Shown: one piece after another, positions 58,801 through 63,879 of the stretch
How positions within the stretch are numbered: position 1 is the stretch's first letter
Layout of the letters: each line of letters starts with the position of its first letter
NCBI GenBank assembly: GCA_004352715.1
Contig: SCFE01000031.1
Location: 1,715,952-1,779,951 of the forward strand
DNA length: 64,000 nt
DNA from: Hofstenia miamia
Taxonomy: Eukaryota > Xenacoelomorpha > Acoela
Direction: 5' to 3'
The notes under the pieces: model-generated
What the model was told of the DNA's origin: nothing
The model's input: the letters and a program-made list of their open reading frames with translations, nothing else
Database searches by the model: none
Position numbers and translations under genes: made by a program

Positions 58801-59434
58801 ACTGGTGTCTCTTCCTCCAAACGAAATTGATAAACGCTCTGTGTAAACGCAGGTAAATTATTATTGACATCATAAGTCCTAACTTCAAAATTATATCTGG
58901 CTTCCTAAAAGAATTTAGTCTTATTACAAACGTTATTGGAACTTCAACTATAGACTAAATTCAAACCTAAAAAATTTTCACATTGCTTGAATTAAGGACT
59001 ATTTTGTAGAGCAGTTATTATACAAACTATTACATATACCTTATGATTATCTGAAGGAAACTAATAAATCCCATCATTGCAGCAAATTTGCTTCATTATG
59101 TTAATTGATAGCAATTTTTAATTCCATGAGATAATGAAGTCTTTCTGATTTCATTATAATATATTTAATGTTCAACTTATCATTGTAACAAATAATTCTA
59201 GTTAAGCGTACAATCCAATTAATACAAACATTCATTCCATCACTGGCAATTATGGTTAAAAGGGAGGACTGGATAGTTGCAACTTGGGTGAATAGCTCTC
59301 CACTAAATATTAATTATAAAAGTTATGTTCTAACCATGCATAGATTCTTACGTATCTGAGTGACAAAGAAACTCATCAGAATTCTTGCCCTCTATGGAAT
59401 ATGAAATCTTATCTTCAAAATCTTTGTCTTCAGC
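21542..59434 (-). CDS. Large cadherin: 11 visible EC repeats, juxtamembrane region, one TM (21 exons, 5' incomplete)
   Basis: Twenty-one exons were assembled on the minus strand by matching GT/AG sites, phase and cadherin motifs. Every junction is phase-compatible and the sum is 3758 bases. Repeat-end motifs in order are YDVNNNLPAF, NINDNIPHF, DANDSPPLF, IAEDEPSF, TYPNKPPIP, VLPRNAVRIP, DSNDNPPRF, NVNDIPPQF, YESRKPLQTF and NVNDNPPTF. ATD.D and LDYE boxes are seen inside repeats. After the last EC come a non-EC segment and a single helix (AYLLIALVIFAFAFMLAF). Cadherins bind partner ectodomains through calcium-rigidified repeats. Eleven ECs plus a membrane-adjacent domain and one TM is the layout of protocadherin-15/Cad99C, a resemblance by architecture only. 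The signal peptide and any further ECs are not found; the tail is uncertain. Part of the 5' half is duplicated in the assembly. Confidence 0.85.
22373..25035. repeat. Inverted repeat pair (about 260 bp arms, 2.1 kb apart) in a cadherin intron
   Basis: The segment 22373-22631 matches the reverse complement of 24772-25035. Shared blocks include tttagaggtagctcaacatg, attttgttctatccttgga, ccttaaagctccctttatcc (one mismatch) and gaagctatagaagactgt. The arms enclose a more GC-rich transposon-derived coding remnant. The arrangement suggests a palindromic element or two copies in opposite orientation. Exact ends were not fixed. Confidence 0.75.
23340..24478 (-). pseudogene. Pseudogene of a repetitive transposon-associated protein family
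   Basis: Minus-strand frames give KKQGRKIGFTADPSGFLQSH and VVVAKTANSFGIPVEKLALN (24.2-24.45 kb). Next come a broken stretch with ASGTGHAQDM, then DYREMAELAFILFG and GSIHHARWMAKAIYSMKIFM (23.62-23.8 kb) and, after stops, traces of the C-terminus to about 23.34 kb. From memory, proteins with this RKIG..ADPSGFLQSH and MHHARWM combination are highly repeated, uncharacterised genes in several cnidarian and arthropod genomes and probably belong to a mobile element. Multiple stops show this copy is dead. GC content is visibly above the intron around it. Confidence 0.55.
25288..25376 (-). CDS. Cadherin exon 20: start of juxtamembrane domain
   Basis: 89 bp between a TTTAG acceptor and GTAAGT donor. 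It starts in phase 0 and ends with two bases of a split codon. It encodes VIVVSSDDFVTVFIPQNYDV followed by VSTNIKSYQ. There are no EC motifs; it follows the last EC strand directly. Confidence 0.82.
26269..26454 (-). CDS. Cadherin exon 19: last EC repeat, middle and C-terminal strands
   Basis: 186 bp, phase 0 at both ends, between TATAG and GTACGA. It begins ATDPDGSPLIYSVFIMDTHM, with the calcium-binding D.D box, and continues EPITGKIFLKASL and MFLFQINVTDL, the normal order for an EC repeat. The next boundary has no DxNDN motif, as expected for the final repeat. Confidence 0.9.
27181..27314 (-). CDS. Cadherin exon 18: EC boundary with intact DxNDNPP
   Basis: 134 bp, starting with two split-codon bases and ending in phase 0 at CAA|GTTAGT. 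It encodes NGNLLNLKIDLNNVNDNPPT then FQSQLLRNYVTMDAKYST, a full linker motif. The downstream donor GTTAGT is acceptable. Confidence 0.88.
27579..28821. repeat. Tandem duplication of a 621 bp unit in a cadherin intron
   Basis: 27579-28199 and 28200-28821 are nearly identical direct copies, offset by 621 bp. Each ends in a TAA triplet run and gcgagcaaaaacaaaattta. I noted only a single substitution near the start (aaaagcact against aaaagtact) and a few bases of difference in the TAA run. Recent duplication or an assembly repeat are both possible. Confidence 0.9.
29857..29906. repeat. (TA)n microsatellite
   Basis: About 50 bp of TA repeat with one interruption. Confidence 0.95.
32864..33208 (-). 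CDS. Cadherin exon 17: EC core with long acidic insertion
   Basis: 345 bp from a CTTAG acceptor to an AAG|GTGGGT donor. It starts NENASWNIDANSGDVFSRQI and LDYEVQKSYNLSIIG, the classic G..F....LDYE..... strand order. Then comes an insertion of roughly 60 residues rich in Asp/Glu (EEDSDKEEAKNIPSNST). The insertion is much longer than a normal loop in an EC repeat and its function is unknown. Confidence 0.87.
33259..33475 (-). CDS. Cadherin exon 16: EC boundary with degenerate linker
   Basis: 217 bp, phase 0 start, ends one base into a codon at CTG|GTAAG. It encodes VGVIVSDDGIPTLSSQHIFN, a typical V.V.D.G.P.LS strand. Where DxNDNxPxF should be it has YESRKPLQTF, then PYFYTEIDENSPNNQILVSL. The linker motif has lost the usual calcium ligands. 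Confidence 0.88.
33619..33708 (-). CDS. Cadherin exon 15 (small, 90 bp)
   Basis: Exactly 30 codons, phase 0 on both sides, between ACCAG and GAG|GTACGT. It encodes QLGFQIVNKTALVLTATAKE and LFPTIPDQLE, linking the ATDAD box of the previous exon to the SDDG strand of the next. Too short to find by length; supported by phase and by the restored EC strand order. Confidence 0.82.
34500..36440. repeat. Dispersed repeat copy 2 (inverted relative to copy 1), split by a piggyBac-like insertion
   Basis: It aligns with the reverse complement of 4.33-5.0 kb. Shared blocks include ttgcgaaaagctttttt, gagcagaaaagatttttca, and the module string atcaatggcccactaatgga (copy 1) against accaatggtccactaatgga (copy 2). 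Alignment breaks at 35122 and resumes at 36338, either side of TTAA. Confidence 0.6.
35122..36341. mobile_element. piggyBac-like non-autonomous element flanked by TTAA
   Basis: The insert 35126-36337 (1212 bp) is bounded by TTAA on both sides. Its ends, acactagaag on the left and cgctagaagg on the right (reverse complement), share CTAGAAG, close to the CCCTAGAAAG end of piggyBac elements. The dispersed repeat on either side is continuous if the insert and one TTAA are removed. No transposase frame was seen. Confidence 0.72.
36950..37230 (-). CDS. Cadherin exon 14: full EC boundary, NVNDIPPQF
   Basis: 281 bp. The acceptor is TTTTTAG before 37230. The donor was chosen at AGT|GTAATT because it gives phase 0 and the normal spacing after ATDAD. 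It encodes NLFKISQKGDLYFSSLLDYE, then RVIVNLINVNDIPPQFVNIT, and ends ATDADQACFLS. All core EC motifs are present. Confidence 0.87.
38119..38335 (-). CDS. Cadherin exon 13: EC boundary with DSNDNPPRF
   Basis: 217 bp from GTTTTAG to TACG|GTAATC. It encodes VTIESRFIDDEISKTAHSFL, LVDSNDNPPRFQKSEYTFDV and ending FELEIENY. The chosen donor ends one base into a codon, which is what exon 14 needs. A later GGTATAG donor would break the frame. Confidence 0.88.
38556..38726 (-). CDS. Cadherin exon 12
   Basis: 171 bp, phase 0 at both ends, between TTTAG and ATC|GTAAG. It encodes DLLNNSVLSMFSATNADNQE, FFYTDQNTLRLRKPIDFEKD and PTDFI. The ATNADN and PIDFEKD boxes correspond to the ATDADN and LDRE boxes of an EC repeat. 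Confidence 0.87.
39362..39573 (-). CDS. Cadherin exon 11: EC with degenerate linker
   Basis: 212 bp. The acceptor is CATTTAG; the donor GAA|GTATTG is weak but is the only one giving phase 0 and joining LYLRE to DLLNNS, the normal EDxxxNxxV order. It encodes SIFVDRDGVVVVKADSILLG and VTDLGVPSLTSKMRLIIHVL. The boundary is PRNAVRIPLL, without DxNDN. Confidence 0.85.
39875..39905. repeat. (TA)n microsatellite
   Basis: About 30 bp of TA repeat in an intron. Confidence 0.9.
40808..40840. repeat. (TA)n microsatellite
   Basis: About 33 bp of TA repeat immediately downstream, in gene direction, of exon 10. Confidence 0.9.
40859..41039 (-). CDS. Cadherin exon 10: degenerate linker PNKPPIP
   Basis: 181 bp, phase 0 start, ends one base into a codon at CATG|GTAGGT. 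It encodes VKISIVTYPNKPPIPILQHF and then a strand with EKVIGVLAAKEEFASQGLNA and RFYFTVDYH. The spacing matches V.V.D.NDN.P.F and A.D.D.G.N, with most calcium ligands replaced. Confidence 0.87.
41103..41248 (-). CDS. Cadherin exon 9
   Basis: 146 bp between ACTTAG and CAG|GTATTT, starting with two split-codon bases. It encodes KEFQSLFEVELATGVVKTKT, SLLQATELSVHAVYLKSS and NFFQQ. This is the F.V...TG.V.....L strand pair of an EC repeat. Confidence 0.87.
41249..43250 (-). other. Cadherin intron 8; part recurs at 47.6-48.8 kb
   Basis: From about 42094 onward the sequence recurs almost exactly at 47581-48843. The single n at 42644 replaces 157 bp that are present in the other copy (48126-48282). 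No exon seen within. Confidence 0.75.
43251..43511 (-). CDS. Cadherin exon 8 (complete copy, donor site altered)
   Basis: 261 bp from a TTTTTAG acceptor. It encodes DNVLRTGVNFHLINNLVLPV, FSTAGFYINIVIAEDEPSFS, and LGANGIVGLIGSSKW. The boundary IAEDEPSF is a degenerate DxNDNxPxF. At the 3' end this copy reads GCAGGGTAGTC. The other copy reads GCAG|GTAGTC, which gives the phase exon 9 needs. The extra G here would shift the frame or remove the normal donor. Confidence 0.85.
43577..45557 (+). mobile_element. Tc1/mariner element, composite assembly of overlapping fragments
   Basis: The left TIR cagtactggtaaaaagaatt at 43577 and the right TIR, reverse-complemented cagtactggaaatatgtatt, ending at 45557, match at both borders and abut TA. 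A second right end with an 8 bp deletion lies at 45132-45139. The joints n at 44491 and 45294 repeat sequence already present on their left, so the stated length is inflated by contig overlap. The element lies in cadherin intron 7, with its transposase opposite to the host gene. Confidence 0.82.
43860..45130 (+). pseudogene. Tc1-type transposase pseudogene
   Basis: The N-terminal helix-turn-helix frame (SNNSASSKYM at 43.87 kb) reads YLEGMGQCNIARPIERPRST then VRDIIRSFTSET, as in Tc1 DNA-binding domains. After frameshifts the catalytic part appears as KSVIVWGAIWKCDLGKI, a VLHVIPQKK segment over a frameshifted APCHTSKE-like region, and SPDLNIIEN-like remnants near 45.0 kb. Stops in every frame and duplicated segments around 44491 prevent any complete protein. 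Confidence 0.8.
46019..46580 (-). repeat. Copy of the exon 6 region (matches 51061-51620)
   Basis: Nearly identical to 51061-51620. Its left border is the single n at 46028 and its right border is the 1000-N gap. Both borders being assembly features argues for a duplicated contig rather than a genomic duplication. Confidence 0.85.
46200..46346 (-). CDS. Cadherin exon 6, assembly copy A
   Basis: 147 bp, apparently identical in coding sequence to 51241-51387, with the same splice sites. In this copy the downstream exon 7 is absent, because 773 bp present in the other copy are replaced by one n at 46028. Confidence 0.8.
46581..47580. other. Assembly gap (1000 N)
   Basis: Exactly 1000 N. Sequence to its right restarts a segment already given at 42094. 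Confidence 1.
47581..49021 (-). repeat. Second copy of 42094-43438 (intron 8 and part of exon 8)
   Basis: It starts at the N gap with cgtccatccttatcaagggg, the same as 42094, and ends at the single n at 49022. It differs by scattered substitutions, small indels, and the 157 bp at 48126-48282 that the first copy replaces with n. Confidence 0.88.
48844..49021 (-). CDS. Cadherin exon 8, second copy, truncated by contig joint, with normal donor
   Basis: This copy has GCAG|GTAGTC at 48844, the donor that fits exon 9. The 5' part of the exon is cut off at the n at 49022. Coding differences from the other copy include Gly to Val and Glu to Asp changes around the IAEDEPSF boundary. Confidence 0.8.
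49023..49839 (+). mobile_element. Partial second copy of the Tc1 element (3' part)
   Basis: Begins inside the transposase at the n joint and ends with the same right TIR (cagtactg, ending at 49839). Reading frames include KSVIVWGAIWKCDLGKIVCI and, downstream in other frames, LHTGDELWSAVKKEF and SIPGCLEAGI-like tails. The flank after the TIR matches the flanks after 45139 and 45557. Confidence 0.82.
50661..50751 (-). CDS. Cadherin exon 7
   Basis: 91 bp from TTTTTAG to TCAG|GTATTA, phase 0 start, ending one base into a codon. It encodes LETLQATDADLASVLAFRII and AGSLDAVFIS, an intact ATDAD box. Together with the first two bases of exon 8 the split codon gives Asp. This exon exists once in the window; the other copy of the region lost it at a joint. 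Confidence 0.88.
51241..51387 (-). CDS. Cadherin exon 6
   Basis: 147 bp, phase 0 on both sides, between TTTTAG and CGG|GTTTGT. It encodes IKVYNENHPDLFSICTVYVT and VEDANDSPPLFSEKTYNVSI. DANDSPPLF is a near-canonical calcium linker. Confidence 0.88.
52119..52256 (-). CDS. Cadherin exon 5, copy A
   Basis: 138 bp, phase 0 both sides, TTTTTAG to CGG|GTGAGT. It encodes VIDVDEDPVILFDVLAYSEQ, FSINSAGVLSTVGILDREQE and AFYVVR. The VIDVDED and LDRE boxes are typical of an EC. It differs from copy B by three substitutions, all changing the residue. Confidence 0.87.
52504..52759 (-). CDS. Cadherin exon 4, copy A
   Basis: 256 bp from TTTTTAG to AAT|GTAATT, starting with one split-codon base. It encodes IVGIDENSGALSLKSLVDVD, EYLISVYAVDDLEKGHIAES and NITFTNINDNIPHFESLYYN. 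This is a complete EC strand series with the NINDNIPHF linker. Confidence 0.87.
53434..53615 (-). CDS. Cadherin exon 3, copy A
   Basis: 182 bp from CTTTTAG to ATAG|GTAATT, ending two bases into a codon. It encodes EARYNFEVRTYDVNNNLPAF, QFRLEEETPVGTDIGEVKAT and DLDSTDNVFYRIAQN. The linker DVNNNLPAF is close to canonical. Confidence 0.87.
53941..54013 (-). CDS. Cadherin exon 2, copy A (73 bp)
   Basis: A short exon between ATTTAG and AAC|GTTTGT. It encodes GELFTQVATIQSSLLTIIAS and DGMN and bridges exons 1 and 3 in the correct phase on both sides. Supported by phase, splice sites and EC strand order. Confidence 0.8.
54063..54145 (-). CDS. Cadherin exon 1 (first recognised), copy A
   Basis: 83 bp from ATTTAG to GATAC|GTAAG. 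It encodes AEDKDFEDKISYSIEGKNAD and EFLCHSD, the middle of an EC repeat. Since it starts in phase 0 inside a repeat, at least one upstream exon is missing from the annotation. Confidence 0.82.
54146..56163 (-). other. Sequence upstream of exon 1 copy A; no exon recognised
   Basis: AT-rich. It ends in a TA microsatellite (about 56141-56163) at the N gap. A plus-strand frame at 54367-54618 has no recognised motif. From about 54346 the sequence no longer matches the other copy. Confidence 0.4.
56164..57163. other. Assembly gap (1000 N)
   Basis: Exactly 1000 N, between the TA repeat and the restart of the exon 1-5 region. Confidence 1.
57403..57540 (-). CDS. Cadherin exon 5, copy B
   Basis: Same boundaries and length as copy A. 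Residue differences: VILF becomes VIVF, and VGIL becomes VSML. All three substitutions are non-synonymous. Confidence 0.85.
57788..58043 (-). CDS. Cadherin exon 4, copy B
   Basis: Same splice sites and length as copy A; I saw no coding difference. Confidence 0.85.
58723..58904 (-). CDS. Cadherin exon 3, copy B
   Basis: Same splice sites and length as copy A; I saw no coding difference. Confidence 0.85.
59230..59302 (-). CDS. Cadherin exon 2, copy B
   Basis: As copy A; the last exon base differs (AAC/AAT, synonymous), next to the same GTTTGT donor. Confidence 0.78.
59352..59434 (-). CDS. Cadherin exon 1 (first recognised), copy B
   Basis: As copy A, with one Ala to Ser change (GKNAD to GKNSD). 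Confidence 0.8.
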
Positions 59435-59683
59435 CTAAATAATGAAGGTGCTACAAAAATTCACACAATAGAAAATACAGCAGCAAGTCAAATCAACTGT
59501 GCATAGATTGCCTGGAAAAATCTTAAAATTCGCTTGAAATTTTAAATATGTTAGAATAATAATAATTATTTGAATAAAGGCAAAATATAACAAAATATTG
59601 AAAATTGCATATATATATATTTAGAAATACAAAAACACCAAAATGATACCATACAAACACATTGCTCAAGTTATCCATATAAA

Positions 59684-59803
59684 AATTTCTCTATTTCACG
59701 AATCTGTTTGCTAGGAACTGCGGGACTAGAATTTTGTGTTTCTATGACAATATCCACTCCCAGGGTTTCATGTGGTTCTACGGATAACTTCTACTTTGGC
59801 CAA
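59684..59803 (-). CDS. Possible further upstream cadherin exon (uncertain)
   Basis: A stretch less AT-rich than its surroundings reads on the minus strand KLSVEPHETLGVDIVIETQN then SSPAVPSKQI, open to a TAA just after FLYG. VIETQNSSPAV has the spacing of VxDxNDNxPxF, so it may be the preceding EC linker. The acceptor (aaagtag) is weak and no donor gives the phase 0 that exon 1 requires, so boundaries are approximate and the call may be wrong. The plus strand is also open here (59708-59929), without recognised motifs. Confidence 0.3.
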
Positions 59804-60596
59804 AAGTACTCTGAAGGCTTTGGTGTCAAATCAAAAAATGCCAAATTCATTAAGCATATCAAATTCAAAACGAAATTCAACATAATTGAATTTTACGACA
59901 ATTCCTTCCTATTTTTACAGAATAACTAAGCTTTGAAATTTATTTGCACCATTTTGTCCTTTATTCGAGATATAAGTACTACTTCTCGATATCAAAGTAT
60001 AATTATAAAACGTAAGCAAAATTTTGTTAGTTATAAACCTGTTTGATTCATGTAAGGATATTTTTAAATACACAAGTAGTAATTATATTTTAGCAAAATT
60101 TGTTCTGTTATCGAACGACTGCTGGAATAAATTACTTCTCCCTAGGAAGTTTTTGAATTTTAAATAATAAGCTTCGTAACTACTATCTTCAAGCAAGTTT
60201 GTATATTTTTCGTTGCCACATTTTGATTATCTATTAGTATGGTTTGCTGTAAAATTCATGATAAAAGTACGTAATGGTCCTCTAAGGTTTGTTCACTGGG
60301 AATATCATACTTCTGCAAGACTTACCTCCTCCGTTACTTTTCTTTTTTTGAAGTTACAGTCAAACAACAGCATAGCGTATGTCACTTACCAAGTATAATT
60401 ATGAGATGAATTTACAATAAATAAATTATGTTATTTCAAAACTGAATATGCAAACTTAGCCTCAAATAACACAGCCATTTCCTACAAGTTGGAATGTATT
60501 CGATAAACATTTTTAAGCCCTTATAACGCAGGAACTAACTAAGATGACAAAAAACTGAAAACGCCACTGAATAGAGAAATGTTTCATCTTTGATTT

Positions 60597-61596
60597 NNNN
60601 NNNNNNNNNNNNNNNNNNNNNNNNNNNNNNNNNNNNNNNNNNNNNNNNNNNNNNNNNNNNNNNNNNNNNNNNNNNNNNNNNNNNNNNNNNNNNNNNNNNN
60701 NNNNNNNNNNNNNNNNNNNNNNNNNNNNNNNNNNNNNNNNNNNNNNNNNNNNNNNNNNNNNNNNNNNNNNNNNNNNNNNNNNNNNNNNNNNNNNNNNNNN
60801 NNNNNNNNNNNNNNNNNNNNNNNNNNNNNNNNNNNNNNNNNNNNNNNNNNNNNNNNNNNNNNNNNNNNNNNNNNNNNNNNNNNNNNNNNNNNNNNNNNNN
60901 NNNNNNNNNNNNNNNNNNNNNNNNNNNNNNNNNNNNNNNNNNNNNNNNNNNNNNNNNNNNNNNNNNNNNNNNNNNNNNNNNNNNNNNNNNNNNNNNNNNN
61001 NNNNNNNNNNNNNNNNNNNNNNNNNNNNNNNNNNNNNNNNNNNNNNNNNNNNNNNNNNNNNNNNNNNNNNNNNNNNNNNNNNNNNNNNNNNNNNNNNNNN
61101 NNNNNNNNNNNNNNNNNNNNNNNNNNNNNNNNNNNNNNNNNNNNNNNNNNNNNNNNNNNNNNNNNNNNNNNNNNNNNNNNNNNNNNNNNNNNNNNNNNNN
61201 NNNNNNNNNNNNNNNNNNNNNNNNNNNNNNNNNNNNNNNNNNNNNNNNNNNNNNNNNNNNNNNNNNNNNNNNNNNNNNNNNNNNNNNNNNNNNNNNNNNN
61301 NNNNNNNNNNNNNNNNNNNNNNNNNNNNNNNNNNNNNNNNNNNNNNNNNNNNNNNNNNNNNNNNNNNNNNNNNNNNNNNNNNNNNNNNNNNNNNNNNNNN
61401 NNNNNNNNNNNNNNNNNNNNNNNNNNNNNNNNNNNNNNNNNNNNNNNNNNNNNNNNNNNNNNNNNNNNNNNNNNNNNNNNNNNNNNNNNNNNNNNNNNNN
61501 NNNNNNNNNNNNNNNNNNNNNNNNNNNNNNNNNNNNNNNNNNNNNNNNNNNNNNNNNNNNNNNNNNNNNNNNNNNNNNNNNNNNNNNNNNNNNNNN
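60597..61596. other. Assembly gap (1000 N)
   Basis: Exactly 1000 N, which may hide 5' exons of the cadherin gene. Confidence 1.
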
Positions 61597-63519
61597 GTGG
61601 TAAAGTATTGCTTTGTGGCTTTGTCCATGGCTTCGATTTGGCATTTTTGGAAACGCTTATTGCTTTTGATATGTGTTTTAGTGATTAAACATGGTTTCTT
61701 CTTTTACTATACACATTGTATTTGTTGAATACAATTTGTATTATTACGTAATTTAGCGATGGTTTGTAGAGTAGTGCCTTGCGGGTGATATTAAATATTA
61801 AAACATATTATAGCAAATATGATGCAATAGGAAATATTGTATTAAATTAGTCCTAGTTGAAATTGAAAACTTGGTTCCCTATGGTCAATTTATCCCGTCA
61901 AGTATTTTGTTTTTTGATCCAGTGGGACCGGGACCGGCAACGACATTAGTCTCACACTACTAAAATAACGCATTGACAAAAACCGTTATTTTTGTTTTGT
62001 TAGGATCAGAGTTGGAACCGGCCAGGATTTTCGCTGAACCGACTGAACGGCCAAAAGTTCTCTCAGCCGGCTTGGCGACCAGTCTATTTTTCCAAAATTT
62101 TGACCGGCGCCTAAAGTTTGATGTTTGCAACTTGGCTGGGACATTTTCTCAAAGTTACTCTTAAGTCAACCGCAATACCAAGAACTATTGCGTGCAAGCA
62201 ACTTGCCTTACAATGTTACGTGCTCTGTTAAATAGTAAATGCTGCAAACTAAATTAATGTTAGATTTTTTAAAGGTTTTACTTAAAGTATATAAAAATTA
62301 GTTAGCTTTTAAATAATTTGATATTATAAAATTTTTTAAGCAAATTATAACCATGTTTTTCATGCATTCTTGGACATTATAAATTATACCATTACATGTA
62401 TTACAGGCGTCAGGGTATAAATACAGTGTACAAATCATATTAGATTTTTAAAAAAAACTGTAATTTATCCAAATATGTGCATTTATTTATTTATTATTTG
62501 CTGATGCGTACATTTGATAAATCTTTGAAAATAGATATCCAATGCAATAATTGCTGATCATTCGCTTTAAGCACTGTAAACAAAAACATATCATACCAAG
62601 CGCATCTATTGGTTAAACATGAAATGTAAAGTCCATATTTTTTATATTTTGCTATTTTCAAATTTGAAATGACATTGCATAAAGTGGTGCGCCGTTTCCA
62701 TTATTAATTAACCCTAACCAAATGGGGTATTGCAATAGTTAAATCGAAACAAATATGCTATAAATGTGAATTACATCGTTGCAAAATAATACAAGGTGTT
62801 TTGTTCACTATCATTGATGACTGTAATTTTTAAGTAAAAATGAATATATTTTCCAAAATGTGTTAACATTTTTTAGCTTTACGCCAGTATTTCCCTGAAA
62901 TGTACAATTATTTTTCTTTCTGAAGGAAATTTTAGAGTTCGGTTTTTGTCTCCCAAAACTGTGCGCACATCGATGCAGGTGCCCACAAGCGCAATTAAGT
63001 CAATTCCGCTCAACATCCCCCTGATTTGTGCACCCGACCTGTTTATAGCTGCAATCGAAAGAGTATTCAGCAGACGCAAAGGCATTTTATTCTAATAAAA
63101 ACGTGGACAACTAATCACTCGTGGCTTTATTTATTCACAACCAAATCTCAGGAATTTTGCAATAAAATGGGGTTTTCAGCCCTAAGATGGCTGCCCCCTC
63201 AAAATGCTCACTATGTAGAAGCTGGTTAACAAGGCGCCAACCTGCCTGTCGTGTCGAACCAGTTCCAAATTCGGTTAGGATTACATTAGACATTTTGTAA
63301 CATGTAAAATGTAAATTCAAATAAAGATATCTAGTACAAGAGTTTTGTGATCGACTGATATCTGTGGATTAGTATTATGTAAGTAAAAGATTTAATTTTA
63401 CAGAAAGTTTCAACTAAGGTGACACCAATATAAACTCTTGATGTAGTTTATAAAAAATTTGATGGTAAACAAAATAATATCTATCTTTAGAGTTTATAAA
63501 TGACGTGAAAATCTACACA
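61597..63519. other. Intergenic or intronic stretch without supported genes
   Basis: A GC-richer patch at 61.9-62.15 kb (gaccgggaccggcaac, ggaaccggccaggat) resembles non-autonomous transposon ends seen elsewhere, but no matching partner was found. Minus-strand frames at 62879-63320 have no motif I recognise. Confidence 0.35.
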
Positions 63520-63879
63520 CTAGTTGCATTTTGTGAATCTCTTGAAGGTAACGTCTGTAAATTGTCTATCTGAATCAAAGTTCATCACCATCTTAATACA
63601 AGTGGTGGCTAACTTCCAAAGAACTGAGATTTGCAGTGGCTGCTCTTCATTCCACATGTAGGGGCAAGTAATGACTGTGGAAGGAGAGATGCTACACTTC
63701 AGGTATTTGTCGCTCAAGCTCTCTAAAAGCTTAGGATCGTCAAAGACAGTCTTTGTGAGGTTAAGATTGATATCTAGTGTTTGTGAGCTTTCTAAGCTCC
63801 ACTTGCTGTTGCTCATATCAGATTCCAAAGAGGCATTCTCATCTTTCCAAAAGTCAGAATGAAACCCTTTACTGCTTTC
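63520..63879 (-). CDS. Last coding exon of an unidentified minus-strand gene
   Basis: After an acceptor (AATTTTAG before 63879) the minus strand is open in phase 0 for 119 codons to TAG at 63520-63522. It begins ESSKGFHSDFWKDENASLES, includes SSQTLDINLNLTKTVFDDPK and CSISPSTVITCPYMWNEEQP, and ends VTFKRFTKCN. Codon use and lower AT content than the flanks support real coding. The spaced cysteines and candidate N-glycosylation sites (NAS, NLT) fit an extracellular protein. No family is recognised. Having its own stop, it cannot be an upstream exon of the cadherin gene unless the window is misordered. Confidence 0.6.
   Translation of the reverse strand, partial: ESSKGFHSDFWKDENASLESDMSNSKWSLESSQTLDINLNLTKTVFDDPKLLESLSDKYLKCSISPSTVITCPYMWNEEQPLQISVLWKLATTCIKMVMNFDSDRQFTDVTFKRFTKCN

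Larger units (their letters stand above)
57164..59632 (-). repeat. Second copy of the exon 1-5 region
   Basis: Starts at the N gap with aaaaatgaatgtttccatga, as at 51880, and is co-linear to about 59632. Confidence 0.88.

Noticed and set aside
60213-60398. Perfect GAGGAG|GTAAGT donor on the minus strand near 60.33 kb with a short ATG frame as cadherin exon 0
   Set aside because: The frame (MLLFDCNFKKRKVTEE) has no signal peptide or cadherin feature and no acceptor context; too weak to call.
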